Positions 12,790-24,200 of a DNA stretch of 64,000 nucleotides are shown one piece after another (the first letter of the stretch is position 1; the number at the start of each line of letters is the position of its first letter). Origin of the DNA: Distichodus sexfasciatus (Eukaryota; Chordata; Actinopteri; Characiformes; Distichodontidae); contig JAVGVS010000008.1 in assembly GCA_032718565.1 (NCBI GenBank), positions 6,072,327-6,136,326 of the forward strand, in the 5' to 3' direction. The notes below the pieces were generated by a model. That model was given only the letters and a program-made list of their open reading frames with translations. It was not told the DNA's origin and did no database searches. A program made the translations under genes and the position numbers.

Positions 12790-14120
12790 TACACAAATGA
12801 GACGAAGACATTATACTTTATTATTTATGTACAGAGGAAAATGATGCAATATTACATTATCTCTGTGTTGCAAAAAAATATGTGAACGTCTTGATTAGCA
12901 AAGAATTTGAAGGTGCAAATAGTGTCAGGTGTTTTCCGATCAACTGGTTGACAATCAGGTGTGAGTAGTTGCACTGTTTTATTTAAAGAACAGGAATCTA
13001 TCAAATTCTGATCTTCACAAAACGTCTGTTTGGAGGAATATCATGACACATAAAGGACATTTCTGAGAACCTCAGAAAAGAGTTGTTACAGCTCATCAGG
13101 CTGGAAAAGGTTACAAATCCATCTCTAAAGAGTTTGGACTCCACCAATCCACAGTCAGACAGATTGTGTACATATGGAAGAAATTCAAGACCACTGTCAC
13201 CCTCCCCAGGAGTGGTCAACCAGCATAGATCACTCCAATAACAATGCATGTAATAGTCAGCGAAATCACAAAGGATCCCAGGGTAACTTCTAAGCAACTA
13301 AAGGTCTCTCTCATATTGCCCAATGTTAATGTTCATGAGTCTACCATCAGAAAACAGAACAACAGGGGCGTGCGTGACAAGGAGAAAGCCACTTCTCTCC
13401 AAAAAGAACCTTCCCGCCCATCTGCAGTTTGCTAAAGATCACATGGACAAACCAGAGGGATAGTGAAACAATGTTTTATGAACAAATGAAACCAAAAATA
13501 TAACTTTTTGTTTTAAATGAGAAGTGTTTTGTTGGGAGAAAAGGAAAACACTTCACTCCAGCATAAGACTCTATCCCCTGTGTGAAACATGGTGGTGGTA
13601 GTATTATGGTTTAGGCCTGTTTTGATGCAGAAGCAATAGGACTGCTTGCCATCATTGATGGGAAAATGGATTCTGATTCTTTGCTGCGAATTCTAAAGGA
13701 AAATTTAGACATTTGTCTGTGAACTGAAACACGAAGAGAACTGGGTCATGCAGCAAGATAATGACCCTAAGCAAACAAGTCGTTTCTACCATGAATGGTT
13801 ATGAATGGCCACAAAGTCCTGACTCTGAATCTCAACTGAAATGTAAAGCACCTTGAAGTGAGCAGTCTATTTGAAGAAACCCACCTGCATCCCAGAGTTG
13901 AAGCTTCTGTACACAGGACGGGCTAAAATTCCTCAAAGCCAATGTGCAGGACTGATCAACAGTTACTGGAGACATTTAGTTGTAGTTACACCAGATACTG
14001 AAAGCAAAGGTTCACATACATGTGCAACACATGCACATCTTTAATTTTGATCCTCTCCTTCAGTAAATAAATAATCATATACATTCTTGTCTCATTTATC
14101 ATTTTGGGTTCTTCAGTTTT
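12790..14120 (+). mobile_element. Decayed Tc1-like transposon in riiad1 intron 2
   Basis: Long imperfect inverted ends: left aaatgagac...tactttattatttatgtac...tgtgttgca (about 12,795-12,875), right tgcaacacatg...gtaaataaataat...gtctcattt (about 14,022-14,100). Between them is a degraded + strand transposase: the N-terminal DNA-binding region near 13,050-13,200, a GGGSIMV block near 13,590, and QQDNDPKQT near 13,753, which is the region of the second catalytic aspartate in Tc1 proteins. Many stops and frameshifts make it inactive. Confidence 0.85.
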
Positions 14121-14476
14121 AGGACTTCTAAAAATCTGGATGATGTTTTAGGTCATATTTATGCAGAAATATACATATATATATATAAAGAGAAGAAAGA
14201 TGTACTTTCAAAGTGTCCTTTTTGGAGCATTAACAGAAGCATTTTCTAAGAAGTAAAAATTGGTCATCTCTTTGTCCCTCCTTTCAGAGAAGTTGCTACA
14301 AAGATTCCACGGATATTCGTGAATTTGCAGCAGGTTAGAGCTTTTCTTTCATAGCTTAACATTTACTCACACAGAATGTTAATATGATGAAAATTCTAAG
14401 AAACTCAAAAAATCTAATGGACACCACAATCACATTTTAAAAAGAACGGAAACTGGATAAATATAACAATGACTAA

Positions 14477-15175
14477 CTAGGGCTGCTCGATTCTAGAAAA
14501 AATGCAAATTGTGATTTTCTTGATAAGAATTGAGATCACGATTCTCTGTAAGATTTTTTAAAACAAATTGAAATGTTTATTGCACTTATTAACTTTGACA
14601 AAATAAAAAAAAACATTCAATTGGCCATTCAAGTAGAATGACAAAAATACAGCATATGGCTAATATTTAGCGAGGTAGTTTTCTTTTCTGAAGAACTACA
14701 TCAAGACAAACACCCTACACCAATTTAATTTCGAGCAGTGTCATACTATTCCTCTATTGATTTTGTGTTTGAATTCTATTGTGTGTCAAACTCTGGTTGT
14801 TGTTATTAATGAGCTAAAATATGAGTTTTGTCTGTAATAAATGGGGAAGATTGGACTGAAATTGAGTTTTGGGAGTACATCATGAAAGTGCCCACTTACA
14901 AGCTCAAGACCGCCATTCCTTGAGTATTGCTAAGAGACCTGGAGGAGCTTGATTTACAAGCAGGAGAAGCCAAACCCGAAAGTGACATACATGCTGTACG
15001 TGAGGATGTGAGGATTTGTATTCAACATTCACACAGGATTCTTGATTTAATTATGCTGCGGAACAACTCCACTACTTCTAATTCTTAGAAGAATCATTGT
15101 CATTTAAAAATGAGATAACATGTAGGTGTGAATTGAGAGTGCTATTTTTTTTTATTATTTCTTGCGCAGCCCTAG
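14477..15175. mobile_element. hAT-type MITE in riiad1 intron 3
   Basis: Perfect 10-bp terminal inverted repeats: CTAGGGCTGC at 14477-14486 and GCAGCCCTAG at 15166-15175. The inner ends have the 'cgattN...' style of common vertebrate hAT MITEs. The block 'aaaataNgagttttgtctgtaataaat' (about 14,818) recurs at about 53,390 in a setdb1 intron. No coding capacity; target duplication unclear. Confidence 0.7.
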
Positions 15176-15569
15176 TCTACACATGTTAATGCTAATATAA
15201 CTGGTAAATAAGTAACAATACTGTATATGACACAATGAAGACCAGGCAGGCCACAAACATAGATGGGGGTACTGTATGTGAAACAGCAAATGTCACAGAG
15301 GGATGTAGGAGATACTGCTGTTTAAATACATAGGAGACAAAAAGAATAATGTTAGGGATAACAGCTGATTGATGATTAGAATTCTGGAGACACAGCACAG
15401 ACACAGATATACTGCAATATGAGGTTACAATAGAATTATCTATAAATAAAGTTAAATATATATGGAAATAAATACATTTAATTCTGGTCCTCAGATCACT
15501 CTTCAGTGACCCATTCTACCAGAAAAAATTCAGGCCAAAGTGGAACAGAATACTTCAGGAAAACTATGA

Positions 15570-18082
15570 TCTTTACATCATTTACATTTTCACTGATGGA
15601 GTAACAAACACAATGTCCATTGCCATGTCTTGTAACCAGTGAGACTTTTAATTAGAAGCATTAGATAATTAGCTTCATTAAAACAGTGTTACCAGGGGGG
15701 CGTAAGGAGAGATGCTGGCTTGTTTGTTAAATGAGACCATGGAGATGGAAAATGAACTGCACTGAACTGAATTGAGTCTTTGTCTCATTATGTTCACCTT
15801 GAAGAGCAATAAATAGCATACCGTAAACTGTATTCATTTTTTTATCCAAACTCATCTATGAGATTGTCTAAAATGTTCATTACTAGACATGAAACAAGCT
15901 AAAGTCTACATGGACCAAAGACTAAAGTACTCATTAAATCTTCTAAATTCATTCATTCATTCATTTTCTGAATTGCTTAATCCCTATTGGTGTTGCGGGG
16001 ACCGGAGCCTATCGCAGGACTATGGGCGTGAGGTGAGGATCTTATAAATTAATGCAAGTAAATGCACATATTGCTAGCTTTATCTACATCCTCTAATAAA
16101 TATGCTTTATTTTCTTGTAAATCAATTGAGACAGAATCAATAGAGGGTAATGTCATACATACAAAAACACCTGACAGAAACTTCAACTTCATAAAGTCAA
16201 GAGCAAAAGTACTGATAGTTAGATGTTTGGACTAACTTTGTACCTTGAACAGACATGATGAATTGAACCAGGTAATGGCTATGCACAGCTACGAGAGTAT
16301 GAATGTATTTTGTTATAGTCTGTTCGGTTAAGTTAAAGTTAAGAACAGACAAAACACAGATGTATAAATAGCTGTCATAGCCACACATTTGCTCCGGATC
16401 CCTGAAGTTGTAGTTCCCTTTTTGTCAATTCATGTAAACTTTTTTACAAGCATATGTGTTCTGCTGTATATTTTACCCTATCTACAACTTACTCAAACAC
16501 ATTAATAGTACCTAGTACTTTTTAAGGATATTTATTTATATTTAAAAGTGAATAAAGTATGTATGTGACATTGTTTCAATTATAATATCCCATCTCATTT
16601 ACTTAGTTTGGATGACTGCATTATCATTGCTATGTTAACTCAAGAGTATAATTTGCAGGTTATATTTTAAATAAACCATAACAAGTCCCAGAGGAGCCAT
16701 GGTCAGTCACTGTTCAATCAGAGAGAAACTGCTAATTGGTATTGTGAAGTCATGAAAAAATGTAAATTACAAACAAGCAAATAAGTCTTAAAATGGTAAT
16801 TTTTTCAATCCAGTTCTCAGCAGGTTTACAATTAATGCATAAAATATAAAACTGTATAAATGTAATACTTTGATGCGAGTACTTACACCCACTCATGCAT
16901 TAAACACCCAAGGCCTTTTAACAAACACTTGTGCATTGGATGCCCCTGGGCGGGCTGCTTCCTACTTAATAATGGGAGGGAAGAGAAGAGACACAGACTT
17001 GTTCATCTCAGTCTGTATTGGTGGGGTGTAAGAACAACATCAGTATAGTTCCCGATCCTTGCGAGGTGAGCACCAGATTCAGTAAGTACATCTGTTTATC
17101 TTTAACCAACATGTTTAAATGTAATGTTTTGAAATTCCTATATAACATTATGCATACAGTAAATTATTGGATGCCCTGAATAATCTTTTCAATATGCATC
17201 ACAGAAATATGGAATCTTTTCATTCAAAACATATACAATCATTCACACATTCACAAAAGAGCCTAAGATAAGAATATAAACTTTGTGGAAGGAAAAAAGT
17301 GACTCTGACGGTGATATTCTACTCAGATCAGTGACACTTCATGTTGGAGTTCCTTCCACGTTCATAGTTCATATAATTAAGGCTCTGTGTACCTCCAAAT
17401 TTTGGCTGCCATCGTGACATGATTGCTAGGATTTAGAGTGTTATAGATACAAAGTCAATGTCAATGACTGTTTTGCTGAGTATCTGTAATGAAATATTAA
17501 AATATGCTTTAAAAAGTCTGTTTTTCTGTTCATTGAGGTCCAGTGAGATTTTACTCACTGTCTGTTTCCAGGTAGCTCTCCCAAATTCTCATAGGTGGAA
17601 AGCAGGATTCATAGGTCACATCTGAGACTTGGTGAGCATGGTTACAGAAACCATGAGAACAATGGAACATGAAACCTAATTTCGCCAAATTGTAAAGGAG
17701 TCCTCAAGACAAGAGGGGGTGTCTGTTACTGAGATGTTTTGATGAGAACAGAGGGTATTGCTGTGGCAACCTATACACCTAAGTACATTTTCATAGAAAT
17801 TATATTTCCAGATAAGGATGAAACTCCATTTGAGCATTGTTAAAGCAAGATGATTGATTGATTTTCTGTGCATTAACACATACCCATGTCCTTATATTAA
17901 AAACAAATCTGAGATTAGTTGATAGTATTACATTTTACCCTATAAACTACCTTTAATGAATAAACTTACAAGATAAACTCAGGTAAATCTAACATGTATA
18001 AACACTCTTAAGTCCATTTTTAAAAATATTCTTAAATAATTAAAATTACCAACTCAAATTCTGCTTTTTGGTTGGTCCCTAG
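15570..18082. other. Interval between the riiad1 relic and the first recognised mesothelin exon
   Basis: A degraded SINE-like 3' end (tcattcattcattttctgaattgctt...gggaccggagcctatc) lies at 15,951-16,036 in reverse orientation. Around 16,960-17,075 a slightly richer block ends in a good donor (gatccttgcgag|gtgagc) and could be a 5' untranslated exon of the mesothelin gene. No exon encoding a signal peptide was identified. Confidence 0.35.
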
Positions 18083-18187
18083 CCAAAGTGAAAAAGTCAA
18101 CGGAATTGACTATGTCTCTACAGGAGCTTGATTGTCTTCCTTTTTCTTCAGGGGTCACAGGTACTGTAAGCTCTTCATATTTAACAG

Positions 18188-18280
<93 letters not shown>

Positions 18281-21200
18281 GACTATATATAGTCCAGTTC
18301 ATATTATATGAAACATGTTGATGTCTTCTAGTTCTTTTAAAAAGATCTCAATTTAAACATGGTTAAAAAAAAATCAGAGAAGATCTTTTTCTTTTCAGTA
18401 ATGTCACAGGGCGTAACACCATCTGTGTTGCCTGATCACAACCTGGATTTTCCTTTGTTACCTCAAGACTTTAAAGAAATGGCCAAAAAACTGGTAACAG
18501 TACACTGAATGTCTGTATATTTGTATCATTTGATTGGGTGTCATTGCTGCCTTAAAATATTCACAAACCAGTTGTTTCAGTACAGATGCTCAGCTATCAG
18601 CAAATACTATATTTTTCTAAATGCTATTCATACTATCAGTTGAAGTCTTTATAAAACTGTATTGCATACCAATGACTAGCTTGTAAGGACTGGTTTGTTC
18701 ATCATTATTTCTCATTTATCTTAAAATATTTTCAAAAATGAAATTACGCTGTTTAATTTTGCCCTACAGATGTTCAAGTGCTCTCAGAAAGGTAAGAGCT
18801 GCATAAGAGGACTGAATGTCAGATGTGCAAGTAAAATTAATTTAAAAACTCATCCAAAACTATGAAGGTTTAGGGGAAGAAGATGACATTTACTTGTAAA
18901 TTATATGCAAATATATGTTCAATAGAACATGTTTGCATTAAACCAAGAATGATTTGTTGCCTAGGCAAATGTGGATGATGTCAATGTCAGTTTCAATGTC
19001 AGTCCTCTGTATTGAATTATGTTTGGAGATTATAGATGAGAGGTCTTTCATCATTTTTTTCCTTAAAATTAAACACCGGCTGAAGTATATTTGGTGAAGT
19101 ATTTAGAACGTTACTGCACAATTTTTTTTGACATGATAAGGTTTTTTCATTATTACAGGTTATTCGGCACCCATCCCTATGAACTTTTTGAACAGGTAAC
19201 CTGATAGCATTTACAAATGATTTAGTCTGCCCAATTGAAAGGTAGCAAATGAATTTTAAAACTGTACACCAATACTGACCTATCCCTTCTCTCTCTCAGT
19301 TCTTCTATGAGAATGGAGGACAGGATGACAAGAAACCCCATCTCGCTTTTTCCTTCACTACTTTCCTCCCTCCCATCTCTCTTCTCAATGGCACGTTCCA
19401 GCCTGAAACCTGACACTACAGAACGTTTTGAGCAGGAACAGGCCATGGTATTACACACCAAAACTCACACATTGGCCACGTGAACGTTATACGTTAGAAA
19501 CGTATCAGTTACATAACCATTGTAAGTTCATAGAGCAAAACTCACAAATCTGTGGTGGCATACAAAATTTGCTGCCACTTAAATCCATTTAACAGTTGCC
19601 TTCCATTCAACTAACCATTAATAAGTGCAAACTGTACTTGACCTCAAAAAATGCTACTACATACACTACATAAAGAACACAATAAGTTTAGTTTGGAATG
19701 TACAGTATATTGAAAGAGTCTTTTCTCCCACATATTTTCCATGCTATTTGCTGATGTCTAACTGTCTGCTTACAGAATATCACTGAGAAAATGTGGAACT
19801 GTACGAATCTACCACAGATGATTGAGCTCATGAGAAACACTACGGTAAATGTTGAGCTATAAGTCAGCCATTAAAAATAAAACAAGTTTTTCTAGTCAGT
19901 GGTAATGGTCAAGTTAACCTGCATTTAACTCTCTCGCTCTCTCTCTCTATCCTGAATTTACAACCCAGGAGAAAACATACTGTTTTATACGAGCCTTTGT
20001 GGCTCCTCTTTCCTGGGCCACCATCCTACAAAACGCTACTCAACTTGACCCAGTGCAGCTGAATAAACTGCTGTGGGCAGCAAAACCTTTCATAGAGACC
20101 ATGCCCCCATCACCTCTGACTCTGCCACCATCACTACAAAGCTCCCACCTGGCTGATCTGTGAGTAAAGAAGACTGGGAAGTATTAAATAAGAGAATGAG
20201 TGACTCAGTCAGTGAGTCAATGAGCCTGTCACAAATATAGAGCAGGGAGGGAAGCAGTATTGAAAAGAAGGGAGTCTTTCATTCACTTTCACTGTTTGAC
20301 ATGCACAGAAATGTATTTGTAATACTCAAGAGAATATTACCTGATTTATTAAACTGTTTTCTTACTTCCATTCTCACTTCCATAGGATGAAGTTCTTTAG
20401 TGACATATTTACCTCCCTATCTGAAGAACAAAGGGATCAGATCAGACGATGGATGAAAGATAGAGTTATAGAGAATGAATCCAACTGTCGCCAGAATCAG
20501 ACTGTTCCTAATGCCTTTACAACGCAACCTGTTAGGCCTTCTGTCTCAGCTAAACCTGAACCAGTAACAGACCTACCCACTGTCTGTAAGTATGTAACTG
20601 AACATCTTTCAAGAATACCAAGATGCAAGTGAAAAAGAGTTGCAAACATCCTTTGGTTCAAAGCAAAGAATTTATGCTTTTGCAAAAGACATGGCAATAT
20701 GGTTTAATGGTTCATTGTAAGTGCTAATTATGATTCACGTAGCCAAAAATCAGTAGATGGAGCACCTTGTGTTTAGAAGTTGTACCATAAGTTTTCTTAG
20801 TTCACCTTCATCTTTCATGGAATTATTTTTGACTAACTTGTCACATCATAATTGCTGTTTTAATGTGTGCCTTATCGGATAAGCAGTCACATCATCACTT
20901 CTCTCGCCTGGCCCAGAGAAAGGCCAAATGAATGGGTTGACGACAGACATGAGCAGAGTGAGCGTGACTGAAGTCGCAACTGGAAACAACGGCATGCGTG
21001 GCGAAAAGCCCCCCAAAAGGGAGAAGAGAGCTTCTGATAATGGAAAGGGCATAGGGCAGGTAGAGGCCAAAGTAACAGATATTTTGAAAGTGAACCCAAC
21101 AAAAGCAGTAAGCCCAGCAGACGAACACAAAAGCCCAGCCATTAACAAGGAGGTGCCTCAACCAGGCCCCGGAAATGATAGCATAGGAATGGGGGGAGAG

Positions 21201-24200
21201 CCAAAGGAAGGCAATGGGAAAGGCTTAGGTGCTGGAAATAGTGCTGGTAAGAATGAAAGCAAGGGGCTGGGAGGAGAGAAAAGCCAGACAGGCAGTAATG
21301 GTCAGAGTTCTGATGGGAAAGAAATCAAGAGTGAGGAGAAAGGAAAAGATATGCAGGAGGAGAAGAGTGGAGGTAATGCAGAAACTGGAGGAAACAGCAG
21401 CCGTAAGTGATGTTCGGCATTTCCTACAGCACATGTTGAGATGGATGAATAGAGCTTCTCTATTCATTGGACGTAGACGTGTCCATGTTTTGTGCTTGTG
21501 CTTGTGAAGACAAACACCTGCTTTGTGTTCACGTCACATTTTGGTATTGCTTTTCAACAAAATGTGGCCACATACATACAGACACATTGAGGAGCCAAAA
21601 CATTACAACCACCTACCTAATATTCAGTTGCTCTACTGTACCGTGATCTGTGGAGGGCACTGAAGGTGTCCTGTAGCACCTGGTACCAGGGCCTTACTAG
21701 ACTCTTTAAGGCAAGCCAAGGAAAGTTACTTTATTTATGCAGTTTGTTGTCACATAAATATTCATAAAGCATATTCATATTAAATGCATATTAAAGGATT
21801 TAAAGCAGTGTTAATTGAAAAATATAGTGAGTGAGTGAGTAAGTGAATGAGTGAGTGAGTGAGTGAGTGATTGCTTGTGTCAGGGAGGATTCTTCAGGTT
21901 AGACGACTACAAACTCAAACAGTGGGAAATTATAGTGGGCAAACAAACTTCATTACAATCCAAACCAACAATGCCCTGGCCAATCTCACCAATAAGGTAT
22001 AGATCTCTTGCGCTATTCTGCACCCACAATAGGTCTTATCCAAATAATGTAGGAAAAAATGAAAATAGAGATGCAACAAAACAAGGATGCTACTCAGCTG
22101 TTCCCTACAATAAAGGTGGACAACTGCTCAGGACACCTAACAATAGATACCACTTCAGCTATTCCTTGCAATAAAGGTGCAGTACATTTATAAACACAGT
22201 AATTTCACTAAATATACCATATTTGCCATTGTGAATATACCGCAGCACAGCACAACTCACAATGCACCAAAACCAAATGTGATCTCTGCATTTGACCCAT
22301 CCATGATGGAGCAGTGGACAGCTGACATGCAGCACCAAGGGAGCAGTGTTTGGGAACTGTACTTGCTCATAAGTACCTCAGTGGTACCGTTACCAGTCCA
22401 GGACTTGAACAGGCAACCTTCTGGTCATAGGGCCAACTCCCTAACCTAACTGCCCCAGTGTTCAACAACAAACATTTTTGTACACAGAAATGCCTATTTG
22501 AAATTAAAAGCTGATATTCACGGCCAGTTGTGTCCTGGTGTGACAGTATAATGGCTAAATGCCATTTCATCTTGTTTAATCTTTAGTCTTAATTGGAGTT
22601 GGAGATGCTGCAGATACTCCACCACATCCTGCCAAAGTTTGTCATAGGGAATTTGGACCTAGGTATGTGGATGCACCTACCAACAGGGGTCTGTGAAGAA
22701 ACAGCAACCCTGTAATAACCTGTTGGTGGTTTGTTATTTCCTCCTCTTTCCACCACTACAGATATGCACAATTTGCTACATGTCAGGCCCACAAGCTGTT
22801 TCACAAAAGCAATGTCCCGTCGTCTTGCCACTACCTTTTGGCCTTTATAAAATGTTATTATGTTTTGGCACATCATTGTCTAAATGTGTGTGTGTATAAA
22901 TATGTGCATAGATAAATTAACTGTTCTGATCAAAGGCTAGCCTGTCTAGACTGCAGTAACTGATAGTGTGTGCATGAAGTTAATTTGACCTTGCAAGTAC
23001 ACTTTGAGATTTGACTACTGGTTGTCCTGGTTAATCCAGAAAATGACACATCTACTGAAGATAAGGTGCCGAGTTATCAGGGCCAAAAAGAAAGTGATGC
23101 AAAAAAAAAGGAAGACTCTGGGAATGCAAGTAAAGAAACTGAAGGCAATGGAAGCAGTAATGGAGAGAAAGGGAAAAAGAATGAGGAGCAGGGAAAGGAT
23201 AACAAAACTGACTGTAAGTTGTGTTTCTAGAGGAGTTAAAGAAAAGGAGGATGAACAGACCTGGTTTGTTCATTGGTATCTTTTTTTTGAGTTGTGGACT
23301 GAATTCAGAAATGTATCATATTTTAAAAAAGTAAAACAAAATCTGTCGTTCATAAACACTCTTTTGGCGTATAAATAAATCTCCTCTAAAACACAGCTAT
23401 ACTTTTGCTCATCACCTCTCTGTATCCCTCCAGATAACTCCTCATTTCCTGGGTGTCCTCCCAGAATGCCTTGGCTGAAGGCTGATGCACTAAGGATGAT
23501 GGGACGCTTTTTTTCTCGGTTGCCTGAAGTGGAAGTGAAGATTATTTCCGCAGAAGAGGTCAGTCTGTGGAATGCTCCTAAACAGAAGTAGTTAAATTTT
23601 TACCGGTTCCTGCTGACAACATGAGGAAGAATTAAGCATCATTAAAAATGTCTCTAACCCATGCACTAAAATGACCGGAAAGGTCAAAGGAAATTTTGGA
23701 TATCTTGTTAACCATAGTCTCCATCTCTCTCAGCTGTGTAAGTTCTTTCTAAGTCCAGAGTTCCCGTCATCATTTGCCAATGTGGGTCGCATGAAGCCAG
23801 TGATTGGCCAAACAATTCTGCAACGACTCAAGCGTGAGTGTTCCAATGACACCCAGACCTTCTTCAGTCACATAGACAGGTGGGTATATAATGTATAGAC
23901 ATATTAGTGCTGGCAATTGGTGTATACATATACTTTATATACATACTTTATTTGTGTTGGGAATTTATTAAAAATATTGCAAATGTATAATTATAATTTT
24001 TTTAAACAAACACATGCCACTGGAATAAAAAATGCATGTAATTGGAATCGTAAGAAAAACAGCTTAGTATTTACATTGCCATGGCCCAAACTATCTGTAT
24101 TGAACTTCAGCCTTAATTAGCATACAGCCACATAAAGACTGCATTAAAAAGCAATGCCGAATCAACAGGCAGGGTGTGCTTCGGTAAAAGTTCATCCCTG

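Larger units (their letters stand above)
11919..15569 (+). pseudogene. riiad1: riiad1 (RIIa-domain protein 1) with broken reading frame
   Basis: RIIAD1 is a small protein of about 90 residues with the RIIa dimerisation/docking fold found in PKA regulatory subunits. Four exon-like blocks match it in order. Exon 1 (11919-12067) starts ATG-MSAFRHSPVSEISKEVK and ends in another frame as LEQQEKLRQFK before gtaatg. Exon 2 (12692-12768) reads IKTKIDNERYLRDHPEVEVM then LSGFLR. Exon 3 (14288-14333) holds STDIREFAA. Exon 4 (15495-15569) holds FSDP, then in a shifted frame ILPEKIQAKVEQNTSGKL and a stop. The blocks have good GT-AG borders but do not form one frame: shifts are needed in exon 1, in exon 3 (or use of an AG two bases downstream) and in exon 4. 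This points to a decaying gene. Assembly indels are the alternative, though the neighbouring long genes have clean frames. Intron 2 carries a Tc1-like element. Confidence 0.75.

Noticed and set aside
18054..18321. Tyr-Ile repeat proteins on both strands
   Set aside because: Translation of a TA microsatellite. Only the first part of the + strand frame (18083-18160) is kept as a possible exon.
23004..23378. 124-codon Lys/Arg-rich frame beginning MRFDYWLSW
   Set aside because: Frame-shifted reading of mesothelin exon 23040-23213 plus intron. The chosen frame joins both neighbouring exons in phase.
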